Below are positions 8,895-17,368 of a stretch of DNA of 64,000 nt, one piece after another. The translations under genes and the position numbers were made by a program. Numbering within the stretch: the first letter of the stretch is position 1; every line of letters starts with the position of its first letter. This DNA comes from Gloeobacter violaceus PCC 7421 (lineage in GTDB: Bacteria; Cyanobacteriota; Cyanobacteriia; Gloeobacterales; Gloeobacteraceae): positions 806,001 through 870,000 of the forward strand of contig NC_005125.1 in NCBI RefSeq assembly GCF_000011385.1. The letters are read 5' to 3'. The notes beneath the pieces were generated by a model, which was not told where the DNA came from, searched no databases, and worked only from the letters and a program-made list of their open reading frames with translations.

Positions 8895-9383
8895 AAGCGG
8901 TAGAGCCTCAGCAAGTCGTTCGAGGCACAGATATTGCTGAGATTGAAGAGTGTGCAGAAGGATCTGCAGGAATATAGCTTTGTCCGAACCGAGTTGTTGC
9001 TGGAGGAAGGACTGGTAGAGTGGAGGCCACATTTGATTTTTTGGGGGCTTGCCCACAGTGGCCAGCCCTTCTTTCTTAGAATAGGAGCACAGAAGCCGGA
9101 TGGGGCAAGCTTTCCAGGCCCTCTGTCACCCCGTCAAATACTGAGCACACGGACATATTTTTGTGTCGGCTATTCCACTTGGAGCCGACGACCGTAACGG
9201 CTATAGTTCGGCAGTAGGCAGCAGATTTGAAACGCCCTCCGGTCACGCCAGCCCGGTTGGTCGAACTTCTGGCTATTGCACTCCCGCGGTTTGGGACATT
9301 GCTGCGCAATACAGCTATATTTTCTTGATCCCAGACATTTGACAAAATTTACATGTAGCTCCGACTGACGCTTGAAGTGAGCA
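8895..9383. other. 489-bp gap with no supportable gene
   Basis: Lies between the IS right end and the panB stop. Open frames of about 85-90 codons occur on both strands (8934-9197 plus; 9076-9345 minus), but none has a ribosome site or recognisable motif. It may be debris of whatever the IS and its associated deletion removed. Confidence 0.5.
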
Positions 9384-10166
9384 TCACTCCTCACGGGAGC
9401 CATGGGCGCGCACATCCGCACTGTAGCGGCCGACCGCTTTGCTGATAAGCGCGCGCAAGTCGGCGTAAGGATTTACAAAAGGCGGCGGATTCTCAGTAAG
9501 GCCCAATAGATCGTGGGTGACGAGGATCTGGCCGTTGCAGTGCGGACCGGCGCCGATGCCGACAGTCGGGATGACCAGTTTGCCGCTAATTTCCCCCGCC
9601 AGATCGTAGGGAATGTGCTCCAGCACGAGCGCGAACGCCCCCGCCCCCTCCAGGGCGAGAGCCTGATCGATGAGCCGTTCGGCCGCCTGGGCGGTCTTGC
9701 CCTGGACGCGGTAGCCCCCCAACTGGTGAACCGCCTGGGGGGTGAGGCCGAGATGCCCGAGCACCGGGATGCCGCTTTCGGTCAAAAAAGCGACCGTCTC
9801 GGTCATGCGCGGGTAACCGCCTTCGAGCTTGACCGCCTGCACTCCCGCTTCTTTGAGAAATCGGGTCGCGGTGGAAAAAGCTTGCTGGGGGCTCTGCTCG
9901 TAGGAACCGAAGGGCAAATCGGCTACCAGCAAAGCGCGCTCGACCCCCCGGCGCACTGCCCGGCAGTGGTGCAACAACTCGTCCACTGTCACCGGCAGGG
10001 TGCTCGTATGGCCCAGGGCGACCATCGAAAGCGAGTCGCCCACCAGCAGCAGATCGACCCCCGCTTGATCGAGAATGCGGGCCATCGCGTACTCGGTGGC
10101 GGTAAGGGCGACAATCGGTTGGGCGCGCTCTTTGAGCTTTCTGAGACTGTGGATGGATAACCCCAT
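9384..10166 (-). CDS. panB: 3-methyl-2-oxobutanoate hydroxymethyltransferase
   Basis: 260 residues, typical. Transfers a hydroxymethyl group from 5,10-methylene-THF to alpha-ketoisovalerate, giving ketopantoate, the first committed step of pantothenate/CoA synthesis. Conserved blocks are [51 protein letters not shown] and [13 protein letters not shown] (metal and substrate binding). ATG 10166 is used; a GTG two codons upstream (10172) is also possible. It lies 31 bp after gmd on the same strand and could be the last gene of a run that starts with the cysteine synthase. Confidence 0.95.
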   Translation of the reverse strand: MGLSIHSLRKLKERAQPIVALTATEYAMARILDQAGVDLLLVGDSLSMVALGHTSTLPVTVDELLHHCRAVRRGVERALLVADLPFGSYEQSPQQAFSTATRFLKEAGVQAVKLEGGYPRMTETVAFLTESGIPVLGHLGLTPQAVHQLGGYRVQGKTAQAAERLIDQALALEGAGAFALVLEHIPYDLAGEISGKLVIPTVGIGAGPHCNGQILVTHDLLGLTENPPPFVNPYADLRALISKAVGRYSADVRAHGSREE

Positions 10167-10197
10167 GCCCACAGTGTGCCACAGCCGGGTGGCGCGA

Positions 10198-11247
10198 TTA
10201 TCGGGCCGGGCGCAGCAGCTTGAAACCCGGCGCGGCGTACAGACCGATATCTTCGACTTCGGGCCAGTCGAACTCGGGCATCACCCCGTTGGCCACCAGG
10301 TCCGCCGCGAGCATCAGCCGTACCAATCCGTCAAAGCGCACCCGCGGCTGCCAGCCGAGCTGCTCGCGGGCTTTAGCCGGGTTGCCGATCAGTTCGTCCA
10401 CCTCCGCCGGGCGGAAGTAGCGCGGGTCGGTGCGCACGTACTGGCGCCAGTCGAGGTCCACTAATTCGAAGGCGCGCTCGACAAATTGCTGCACGCTCCA
10501 CTGTTCGTTGGTGGCCACCACGTAGTCGTCGGGCTTCTCCTGCTGGAGCATCCGCCACATCAATTCGACGTAATCCCCCGCGTAGCCCCAGTCGCGCCGC
10601 GCTTCGGTATTGCCCAGCACCAGTTCGCGCTGCTTGCCCGCCGCAATGCGCGCCACCGCACAGGTGATCTTGCGCGTTACAAAATCCTCTCCACGTCTTG
10701 GGGATTCGTGGTTGAACAGGATGCCGTTGCAGGCGAACAGGCCGTGGGCTTCGCGGTAGTTGACCGTCGCCCAATAGCCGTAGACTTTGGCCACCGCGTA
10801 GGGCGAGCGCGGATGGAAAGGGGTCAATTCGGTCTGGGGCACCTCGCGCACTTTGCCGAACATCTCGGAGGAAGACGCCTGGTAGAAGCGCGCCTCCGGC
10901 ACGATCATCCGCACAGCTTCCAGTAGTCTGGTCACCCCGAGAGCCGTCGCATCGCCGGTGTAGATGGGCTGGTCGAAGGAAACTTTGACGTGCGACTGGG
11001 CGGCCAGGTTGTAGACTTCGTGCGGTTCGCACAGCTGCAGAACACGCTGCAAACTCATCGAATCGGTCAAATCCGAATAGTGCAACTGGATGCGCTCCTG
11101 CAGGTGCGAGACCCGACCGACGTTGAGGGTGCTGCTGCGCCGCAGCAAACCGTGCACTTCGTAGCCGCAGCCAAGCAGATATTCAGCCAGGTAAGATCCG
11201 TCCTGACCGGTGATCCCAGTGATCAAGGCGCGCTTGGATTCGCTCAT
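10198..11247 (-). CDS. gmd: GDP-mannose 4,6-dehydratase
   Basis: 349 residues. Makes GDP-4-keto-6-deoxy-D-mannose, precursor of GDP-fucose, GDP-rhamnose and related sugars for surface polysaccharide. SDR Rossmann glycine motif [15 protein letters not shown] at the N-terminus. Catalytic elements are SSSEMFG and the YAVAK Tyr/Lys pair, plus the family-specific [15 protein letters not shown] and [20 protein letters not shown] 11247 is preceded by an AGGAGA ribosome site. A closely related gene lies 10 bp upstream on the same strand. Confidence 0.94.
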   Translation of the reverse strand: MSESKRALITGITGQDGSYLAEYLLGCGYEVHGLLRRSSTLNVGRVSHLQERIQLHYSDLTDSMSLQRVLQLCEPHEVYNLAAQSHVKVSFDQPIYTGDATALGVTRLLEAVRMIVPEARFYQASSSEMFGKVREVPQTELTPFHPRSPYAVAKVYGYWATVNYREAHGLFACNGILFNHESPRRGEDFVTRKITCAVARIAAGKQRELVLGNTEARRDWGYAGDYVELMWRMLQQEKPDDYVVATNEQWSVQQFVERAFELVDLDWRQYVRTDPRYFRPAEVDELIGNPAKAREQLGWQPRVRFDGLVRLMLAADLVANGVMPEFDWPEVEDIGLYAAPGFKLLRPAR

Positions 11248-11257
11248 GTTTCTCCTG

Positions 11258-12250
11258 TCAGTGTTCTCTGGAAGCGGCGGCACTCAAGGTGGCGGCCTTC
11301 ACCTGTTCAATGGCCGAGTCTACCATCAATCGCACCAGCGCTTGAAATCCCAGGCGCGGCTGCCATCCGAGCCGCGCCCGGGCGCGCCCGGCGTTGCCCA
11401 ACAGCACGTGCGCCTCGCTCGCCCGCAACAGCTGCTCGTCGATAACGACGTGTTTTCGCCAATCGAGACGGGCGTAGCCAAAGGCTTCCTCGACGAATTC
11501 TCCGACGCTGTGCCCCTCACCCGAGGCAATCACATAATCGTCCGGCTCCGCCTGGGCCATCATCGCTACCATCGCCTCGACGTAATCACCCGCGAAGCCC
11601 CAATCGCGCCGCGCTTCGAGGTTGCCCAGCGCCAGCGTCTGCTGCTGGCCCACCAGAATGCGGGCCAGGGAGCGCACGACTTTGCCCGACAAAAAACTCT
11701 CGTCGCGCAGGGGCGACTCGTGGTTGTAGAGAATGGCGTTGCAGGCAAACAGACCGCTGGAGCGCCGGTAACTGTTCACCAGCCAGTAGGCGCTCGCTTT
11801 GGCAATGGCGTAGGGGCTCACCGGCGCAAAAGGCGTCGATTCGTCCTGGGGCGCTCGGGGGCATTCGCCGAACACCTCAGCGGAGCAGGCCTGGAAAAAG
11901 CGAATGCGCGGATTGAGTTCGCGGATGATTTCAAGCAGGTACAGCGGCGCCAGGGCATTGACCTCGAAGGTGCGCTCGGCCATCGCAAAACTCTGGCCCA
12001 CGCGGCTCTGGGCCGCCAGGTTGTAGATCTGCTCGGGTGCCGCTTCGCCCACCACCCGCCGCAAAAAAGCGCGGTCGGTGACATCGCCTGTTAGTAGCTG
12101 CAAATCCCCACCGGCGGGCAGCAGCGTTGCCAGCGGCTCACCCGGCGGATCCCGGCGGTGAATCCCAAAGACACGGTGGCCCCGGCGCAACAGCGCCAGG
12201 CTCAAGTAAAACCCGTCCTGCCCGCCGATTCCCGTGATCAAGACGCGCAC
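11258..12250 (-). CDS. GDP-mannose 4,6-dehydratase-like SDR (tandem paralogue of gmd)
   Basis: 330 residues. Shares the gmd blueprint: [64 protein letters not shown]. The catalytic SSEMFG of the neighbour is CSAEVFG here, and the [15 protein letters not shown] block reads [15 protein letters not shown]. It could be a second dehydratase or the partner reductase acting on the 4-keto-6-deoxy product (inference). The start is GTG 12250, which gives VRVLITG directly before the Rossmann motif; the frame upstream of it is antisense shadow. Translation is likely coupled to gmd. Confidence 0.85.
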   Translation of the reverse strand: MRVLITGIGGQDGFYLSLALLRRGHRVFGIHRRDPPGEPLATLLPAGGDLQLLTGDVTDRAFLRRVVGEAAPEQIYNLAAQSRVGQSFAMAERTFEVNALAPLYLLEIIRELNPRIRFFQACSAEVFGECPRAPQDESTPFAPVSPYAIAKASAYWLVNSYRRSSGLFACNAILYNHESPLRDESFLSGKVVRSLARILVGQQQTLALGNLEARRDWGFAGDYVEAMVAMMAQAEPDDYVIASGEGHSVGEFVEEAFGYARLDWRKHVVIDEQLLRASEAHVLLGNAGRARARLGWQPRLGFQALVRLMVDSAIEQVKAATLSAAASREH

Positions 12251-12377
12251 CTGCTGCCCCCCAGCGCCGACGAAGCTCCCACACGACCGCCGGGGACCGT
12301 CGCTTCCCGGTGCGGTGGATAGGATAGGCACCCTTATCTTCGGCGCTCGGAGGCCGGCGGTCAACGCTTCGGGCGGA

Positions 12378-13340
12378 TTATAGATTCGGGTCGTCCCAGA
12401 AGCGCTCCGAAAGGTACTTGTCGGCACTGTCGCACAAAATGGTGACCACCACGCCGCGGTCGAGTTCGCGCGCCAGGCGTAAAGCCGCCGCCACGTTGCC
12501 CCCTGCGGAGATGCCCACCAGCATGCCCTCCTCACGGGCGAGGCGCTTGACGGTGCGTTGGGCTTCCTCGGTGGACACTTCGACCTGCCGGTCGGGCAAA
12601 GCAGGGTTGTAGATCGCCGGGACGATCGCCGTCTCCATGTGTTTGAGCCCTTCGAGCCCATGGAAGGGCGAGTCGGGCTGCATGGCAATCACCCGAACGG
12701 CCGGGTCGAACTCCTTGAGGCGCCGTCCCACCCCCATGCAGGTGCCCGAGGTGCCGAGCCCCGCCACAAAATGGGTGACCCGCCCACCGGTCTGCTGGTA
12801 GATTTCGACGCCCGTCGTCAGATAGTGCGCCTGCCAGTTGGCGTTGTTGCTGTACTGGTCGGGATAGAAGTACCGTTCGGGATCCGCTGCGTAGAGCCGG
12901 CGTGCCTCCTGGATGGCACCGTCGGAACCGAGGGTCGGATCGGTGAGGATGAGATCGACGCCGTAGGCCTTGAGGATGCGCTTGCGCTCTTCGCTCGCGT
13001 TCAGGGGCAGGGCCAGTTTGACGCGATAGCCCCGGCGCGCGGCGATCCAGGCGTAGGCGATGCCGGTGTTGCCGGAGGTGGCATCGAGAATAATTTTCTC
13101 GCGGGTCAGCCGGCCGCTGCGCTCGCCTTCGAGAATCATATTGAGCGCCGGGCGATCTTTGACGGAGCCGCCCGGGTTGAACCACTCCGCCTTGCCGTAC
13201 ACTTCGACGTCCGGGGAAAGCCCCGCCGTCACCCGCTCCAGGCGCAGCAAAGGCGTGTTGCCCACCCACTGCAGCAGGTCCGTCTCGGCGGGAGGCTGGA
13301 CGCTTCCCAGGGCGCTCGGGCCAATCTCGGTGCTCACCAC
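12378..13340 (-). CDS. cysM: PLP-dependent cysteine synthase (CysM type)
   Basis: 320 residues. Condenses O-acetylserine (or O-phosphoserine) with sulfide or thiosulfate to give cysteine. WVGNTPLLRL, NPGGSVKDRP (PLP-binding Lys), [10 protein letters not shown] (phosphate loop), GLGTSGTCMG and GISAGGNVAAALRLA are the standard blocks. The C-terminal ILCDSADKYLSERFWDD is usual for CysM-like enzymes. GTG 13340 has an AGGA tract about 11 bases upstream. A second synthase, cysK, is at 44.3 kb with its own regulator. Alternative roles such as cystathionine beta-synthase cannot be excluded from sequence alone. Confidence 0.88.
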   Translation of the reverse strand: MVSTEIGPSALGSVQPPAETDLLQWVGNTPLLRLERVTAGLSPDVEVYGKAEWFNPGGSVKDRPALNMILEGERSGRLTREKIILDATSGNTGIAYAWIAARRGYRVKLALPLNASEERKRILKAYGVDLILTDPTLGSDGAIQEARRLYAADPERYFYPDQYSNNANWQAHYLTTGVEIYQQTGGRVTHFVAGLGTSGTCMGVGRRLKEFDPAVRVIAMQPDSPFHGLEGLKHMETAIVPAIYNPALPDRQVEVSTEEAQRTVKRLAREEGMLVGISAGGNVAAALRLARELDRGVVVTILCDSADKYLSERFWDDPNL

Positions 13341-13440
13341 GGCACAGATCCTCGCAACGGGCGGTCTTTCTCCAATTCTATCGCCGCTGCTTCGGCAAAA
13401 CCCAACCATGCCGGTCGGAATTGAGGAGTAAGCGATTCTG

Positions 13441-13469
13441 TTGACAGCTATTCTCAATTGCTCTAGAGT
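13441..13469 (+). promoter_or_regulatory. Strong sigma70-type promoter candidate reading away from cysM
   Basis: Consensus -35 TTGACA at 13441-13446, a 17-bp spacer, and -10 TAGAGT at 13464-13469. No protein-coding gene follows on this strand. The transcript would begin near 13476. Confidence 0.6.
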
Positions 13470-13475
13470 ATTTTC

Positions 13476-13580
13476 AGTGGATAGCAAAACTTTGGCATTG
13501 TCATCCACAGGTCGGGCCGGCGGGTTGTTCTCTCTTACGTCTCGCGGAAGACTCTAGCTGGCCCGACTTTTTCTTATTTT
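13476..13580 (+). ncRNA. Candidate small RNA ending in an intrinsic terminator
   Basis: About 105 nt between the promoter candidate at 13441-13469 and a terminator. Two nested structures are visible: GTGGAT/ATCCAC near the 5' end, then GTCGGGCC (13511-13518) pairing with GGCCCGAC (13560-13567). The second stem extends through G-U and A-U pairs and is followed directly by a T-rich run (13568-13580). No open reading frame with a ribosome site fits. It does not match any cyanobacterial sRNA motif I know. Inference from structure and promoter only. Confidence 0.5.
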
Positions 13581-13585
13581 GTCCC

Positions 13586-13620
13586 GATGCTCTCCGCAGC
13601 GAGCCGCTGCGGAGAGCATC
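13586..13620. terminator. 15-bp perfect stem-loop between the sRNA candidate and the M56 gene
   Basis: GATGCTCTCCGCAGC (13586-13600), loop GAGCC, and the complement (13606-13620). It lies 35 bp after the M56 protease stop on the minus strand. No strong U-tract follows on either strand. It may block read-through in both directions. Confidence 0.55.
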
Positions 13621-13654
13621 AGCTTTAATTGATTTGCAGTTTCAATAAGCTCGG

Positions 13655-14515
13655 TCAGGGGCACAGGTGCCGGGCGAGGCCGTGCAGGGGCCAGGTGAGC
13701 AGGGGCAGCAAGCCCACCGGCAGCCATCCCCACACCCCCCCTCTTTGCGCCTGCCGCTCGTCCTTGGGGGCGATCAGGGCTTCGACCCGTTCGCTCAACC
13801 GTTCGCCTCTGGAGTAGACGGCCGCCGCAAACGCCGTGGCCGCGGGGAGCCGACAGGACCCCGCCAGGGCGACGAGCGCTTCGGCGAGCAATAGACCATC
13901 GACGCTGCGGGCCGCATGGCGATCGGCGCGCAGTTCGCGCAGGGCCAGCAATTCTTGCCAGAGCGCCTCGGAGTGGGGCAAAAAGGCGGTGGCCCGGTGC
14001 GTCCATCCCAGCCAGAAAAACCAGAACGTGTCGCGGTAGTGGCGATGGGCCTGCTCGTGGGCCAGCACCGCGCCAAGCTGCGCCCCACCCATCGATGCGA
14101 CAAGGCCGCTGGTGAAGACCAGTTGCGGCTGCCAGAAGCCCACCAGGGCAATGTACGGTGTCCCTTCATCCAGCAGCCGGGCGCGATGGCCGGCCACAGA
14201 AGCGACGGGCAGCGCGCGAGCGGCGCGAATGGCGCGGGCGCACGACCAGCTGTTCCCGGCACCGACCGCCAGGGCGTACACCCACCAGGCGGCGCTCAAC
14301 CAGTAAGCCGCTACCCCATCCCAACGCCAGGAGGCCACCCCCGGCGTTCCCATCCAGAGGATGGTCGCTGCGGTGGTGGCAAACAGCAAACCCGGCACCA
14401 GCAACTGCACCAGGGCCGCATTCCAGCGCCAGCACCACCCCCCGGCCCGCCGGGGACGTCCCCGCAGCCCGCCGCCCACCAGTACCGCCAACAGCACCAG
14501 AGCCAGATGGATCAT
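13655..14515 (-). CDS. BlaR1/MecR1-like M56 family membrane metalloprotease
   Basis: 286 residues. N-terminal hydrophobic helices come first, then a zinc-protease core with HEQAH (HExxH-type) followed by a downstream acidic ELRADRHAA segment, as in M56 peptidases. It lacks the C-terminal penicillin-binding sensor of true BlaR1, so the inducing signal is unknown. ATG 14515 overlaps the stop of the BlaI-family gene by four bases (ATGA). In this family the protease responds to a signal by inactivating the adjacent repressor; that pairing is inferred here from context. Confidence 0.9.
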   Translation of the reverse strand: MIHLALVLLAVLVGGGLRGRPRRAGGWCWRWNAALVQLLVPGLLFATTAATILWMGTPGVASWRWDGVAAYWLSAAWWVYALAVGAGNSWSCARAIRAARALPVASVAGHRARLLDEGTPYIALVGFWQPQLVFTSGLVASMGGAQLGAVLAHEQAHRHYRDTFWFFWLGWTHRATAFLPHSEALWQELLALRELRADRHAARSVDGLLLAEALVALAGSCRLPAATAFAAAVYSRGERLSERVEALIAPKDERQAQRGGVWGWLPVGLLPLLTWPLHGLARHLCP

Positions 14516-14922
14516 CGTTCCCCCCGCGCCTGGCGGATACGCTCGGCGATGGCACCCAGTTGTTCGACGCTCGCTTCATCGAGGCTGTCGGCGAAGGCCG
14601 CCACCACCTCCGGTGTGCCCACCGACAAAAACGCCTGCAGACGGCTGTGGGCGGTGAGGGTGCGCGCCTGCTCGCGGCTGATCCGGGGGGTAAAGCAAAA
14701 GGCCCGCTGGCTGGTGTCGCAGCTGAGCCAGCCTTTTTGGACCAGACGGCGCAGTACGGTGGTCACCGAAGCGTAAGCAAGTTCGCGGTCCGGATCGCTG
14801 AGCAGCTCGTCGTGCACGTCTTTGACCGCGAGCGCTCCACGCTTCCAAACAATTTCCATAATTTCCGCTTCGAGCGGGCCGAGGGAAAGACGTTCAGGAC
14901 GGTAATCCGGTAGTGGGGGCAT
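14512..14922 (-). CDS. BlaI/MecI/CopY-family repressor
   Basis: 136 residues. N-terminal winged helix: LGPLEAEIMEIVWKRG, then YASVTTVLRRLVQKGWL (recognition helix and wing), then a dimerisation tail. It represses its own operon in known systems and is cleaved after activation of the M56 partner. It is the first gene of a two-gene operon with the protease. An inverted repeat 58 bp upstream (14980-14998) is the best operator candidate. There is no clear Shine-Dalgarno before ATG 14922. Confidence 0.93.
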   Translation of the reverse strand: MPPLPDYRPERLSLGPLEAEIMEIVWKRGALAVKDVHDELLSDPDRELAYASVTTVLRRLVQKGWLSCDTSQRAFCFTPRISREQARTLTAHSRLQAFLSVGTPEVVAAFADSLDEASVEQLGAIAERIRQARGER

Positions 14923-14979
14923 CTTCGTTGGGGCGCAGAGGGGACAGGTGCCATCCTATCCAAAAATGCCCCGCAGTCG

Positions 14980-14998
14980 GTTTGACAGCCTGTCAAAC
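14980..14998. promoter_or_regulatory. Palindromic operator candidate for the BlaI-family repressor
   Basis: GTTTGACA, spacer GCC, then TGTCAAAC: a perfect 8-bp inverted repeat. The GACA...TGTC core resembles the TACA...TGTA dyads bound by BlaI/MecI. Its minus-strand arm contains TTGACA, which could double as a -35 box. It sits between the DUF29 remnant and the repressor start. Confidence 0.6.
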
Positions 14999-15034
14999 TT
15001 GCACCCCCGCCGGGGGCAGTCTACAGGCCATAGA

Positions 15035-15211
15035 TTACCCGTTCTCGATGGAAAGAAGCTCGTTGCTCAGCATCTGTTCCAGGCTATAAGGGCAGACAAC
15101 CGGAAATACTTTATAGGACAAGTTCGTTTCCTGCACGGCCAGGTTCAAACCCCTGCGGTAGGCTTTGGGCAGGACTTCTTCGAGATAGGGCTGCAAACTG
15201 GGGTTCTCCAT
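15035..15211 (-). pseudogene. C-terminal fragment of a DUF29-family protein
   Basis: A 58-codon frame beginning MENPSLQPYLEEVLPKAYRR and ending with FPVVCPYSLEQML. This matches the C-terminal part of DUF29 proteins, which are common in cyanobacteria and usually 130-160 residues. The N-terminal half is absent: three bases before the ATG is the hisB TAG stop. It is either a relic or a minimal expressed domain co-transcribed with hisB. The function of DUF29 is unknown. Confidence 0.7.
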
Positions 15212-15214
15212 CGG

Positions 15215-15808
15215 CTAGAGCGCCCCCTTGCTGCTGGGTAGGCTGCCGGCGCGGCGGGGATCGATCTCGACCGCCAAGCGCAAAGCGCGGGCAAACGCCT
15301 TGAAAGACGCCTCGATGATGTGGTGGGAGTTGATCCCGGCCCACTGGCGCAGGTGCAGGGTCATAGAGCTGTTGTTGACCACCGCCTGGTAAAACTCGCG
15401 CACCAGTTGGGTGTCGTAGCTGCCGACGCGCTGGGTGGGGATCTCCAGGCCGTAGCTCAGGTGCGGGCGACCGGAAAGATCAAGCACCACCTGCACGAGC
15501 GCTTCGTCGAGGGGGGCGGCAAAATGCCCGAAGCGCGAGATACCCCGCTTGTCGCCCAGGGCCTTGGCCAGGCATTGCCCGAAGGCGATGCCGACATCCT
15601 CATTGGTGTGGTGATCGTCGATGTGCAAGTCGCCCTGGGCGCTCACGTCGATGTCGATCAGGCCATGGGTGGCAATCTGGGCGAGCATGTGGTCGAGAAA
15701 AGGGACACCCGTCTCAGCCTGGACCCGGCCGGTGCCGTCGAGGTCGAGGCGAATCTGGATGTCGGTTTCGCGCGTCGTGCGTACTGTCGAAGCAATGCGT
15801 GGTTCCAT
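15215..15808 (-). CDS. hisB: Imidazoleglycerol-phosphate dehydratase
   Basis: 197 residues, the monofunctional form. Dehydrates imidazoleglycerol phosphate to imidazole-acetol phosphate in histidine synthesis; Mn-dependent. Motifs: [32 protein letters not shown] (metal ligands), RPHLSYG, and [17 protein letters not shown] near the C-terminus. ATG 15808 starts at [12 protein letters not shown]; the longer frame to 15892 shows no conserved sequence. No other his gene is nearby. Confidence 0.96.
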   Translation of the reverse strand: MEPRIASTVRTTRETDIQIRLDLDGTGRVQAETGVPFLDHMLAQIATHGLIDIDVSAQGDLHIDDHHTNEDVGIAFGQCLAKALGDKRGISRFGHFAAPLDEALVQVVLDLSGRPHLSYGLEIPTQRVGSYDTQLVREFYQAVVNNSSMTLHLRQWAGINSHHIIEASFKAFARALRLAVEIDPRRAGSLPSSKGAL

Positions 15809-15903
15809 GCTTTTCAGTCTAACGAGCGCCGATAAATTCCGTCGCTCAAATCCGCGTCCGTGGAGCCTCCTTGGGGGTGGAGCATCAGGCAAACCTGGTT
15901 TCG

Positions 15904-17247
15904 TTACCTGCCGACACCTGGGGCGGAGGCGGTCTCGCGGGGACGGGTGGGAGAAAGTTTGCGCGCTTTGAGAATGGCCGCCATCAAAAAGGCAAAGGCG
16001 AGCACCCCGGCGATGGCCAGCACCGGTTCACCCAGCACGCCGGCGGCGTTCCAGAGGGCGTGGATGGAGGCGGCGCTCAAGTAGCCGATCAAAAATATCC
16101 ACCAGCGCCGGGCGGGGGTGCGCTTGAGGGCCCCCAGCCCGATGAAGTAGCCCAGATAGCCGCTGTAGGCCATGTGGCCCGAGACGTTGCCGATGATCCG
16201 GGGAATCAATAGCTGCAGCCCGGTGGCCTCGCCGATGCCGAGCGCCCCGGTCTGCACGGTGAATTGCTCGACTGTGGCAGGCAGGTAGTGCGAAAAGGTC
16301 TCAAACAAGGTGAAGCCGACCCCGCAGGCGGCCCCCAGCAAGATGCCGTCGAGCGGCTCAAGCACGCCCAGGCGGGAGCGCCAGGGCTGGCTGAGGCGGC
16401 GGCCGATCAGGTAGGCCGCGAGCACCGGCAGGGCTTTGACCAGTTCTTCGAGCAACCCCGCCCCAAAAAAGAAGGTCACCAGCTGCTCGACGAAGCCCAC
16501 CGTCTCCCCCTGGGCGGCGCGCAGAAGCATGGCGTCGGTGTCGCCGGGCAACCACTGGCGAAAGACCACAAAAAACCCGGCCATCAGGGGGCTGGCCAGC
16601 AACAAAGCCGTCGCCAGAGCAGCGCCGATGAGCACCCACCAGGGTTTGGATTTGCCGCACAGCCGGTAGACGAAAAAGTAACCCGCCCCCGCCAGGTACA
16701 GCGCCAGGATCGAGTTGAACAGCAGGGCGTTGCCGATACTGCTGAATAGGGCGACCACGAACAGCACCGTACTCACCCCCGGAATCAAGAAGTCCCGCTC
16801 GAGCAGGTCGCTCACCGTCGAGGTGATCGGCAACAATTGCGTGATACTGACGGTGTCGGTCTGGGAATCGGCGACGTTGAGCGGCTCGGGCGGCGGGGCA
16901 AGGGCGCACTCGCACTCGAAGCAAAATTCCGGTCCGTTGGGACCCAGCAAAATCCGGTCGCCCGGCTGCAGGATGTGGCTGCCTTCGAGGCGGGTGCCGT
17001 TGATGAAGGTGCCGTTGGCACTATTGAGGTCATAAATTTGCCAGCCCGTGCTCCCCGGCAAGGGCAGCACCTGGGCATGGTTGCGCGAGACACCGCTGTA
17101 GCGGCCCGCGTCCAGGACGATTTCGCAGTTGGCGGCGCGGCCCAGGGTGATCGCCTCGGACTCGGAGAGGGGATGGCGCTCGGCGGCGGGCTGATCGCCT
17201 ACCGCCACGCGCTTGAGAAATCCTTTGCTGCGCCGGTTGAGCACCAT
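15904..17247 (-). CDS. FHA domain fused to a PrsW-type intramembrane protease
   Basis: 447 residues. The N-terminal FHA phosphothreonine-binding domain (about residues 25-105) has the key LGR, SRNH and [10 protein letters not shown] residues intact. After an acidic/proline linker come seven or eight hydrophobic helices with PrsW motifs: [11 protein letters not shown] (EExxK), [31 protein letters not shown] and IHALWNAAG. PrsW proteases cleave membrane anti-sigma factors and relatives; the substrate here is unknown. The fusion suggests proteolysis controlled by Ser/Thr phosphorylation (inference). ATG 17247 was chosen; the frame is open to 17304. Confidence 0.88.
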   Translation of the reverse strand: MVLNRRSKGFLKRVAVGDQPAAERHPLSESEAITLGRAANCEIVLDAGRYSGVSRNHAQVLPLPGSTGWQIYDLNSANGTFINGTRLEGSHILQPGDRILLGPNGPEFCFECECALAPPPEPLNVADSQTDTVSITQLLPITSTVSDLLERDFLIPGVSTVLFVVALFSSIGNALLFNSILALYLAGAGYFFVYRLCGKSKPWWVLIGAALATALLLASPLMAGFFVVFRQWLPGDTDAMLLRAAQGETVGFVEQLVTFFFGAGLLEELVKALPVLAAYLIGRRLSQPWRSRLGVLEPLDGILLGAACGVGFTLFETFSHYLPATVEQFTVQTGALGIGEATGLQLLIPRIIGNVSGHMAYSGYLGYFIGLGALKRTPARRWWIFLIGYLSAASIHALWNAAGVLGEPVLAIAGVLAFAFLMAAILKARKLSPTRPRETASAPGVGR

Positions 17248-17368
17248 CCTCGGATCCCTGGCCACCTGCTTTTCACCTTTACGCCCGAGGGCTGCGGATA
17301 GCACCGTTCGGTTCCACCCGTTTCTTATTGTCCCTTACAAACCGAAGCGCCCCACCGACGATTAAAGC

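Noticed and set aside
8934-9345. ORFs of 87-89 codons in the gap between the IS and panB
   Set aside because: No motif or ribosome site, and overlapping frames on both strands.
12251-12688. Upstream extension of the gmd-like frame into the cysteine synthase
   Set aside because: Arg/Ser-rich out-of-frame translation of cysM; the conserved Rossmann sequence starts at GTG 12250.
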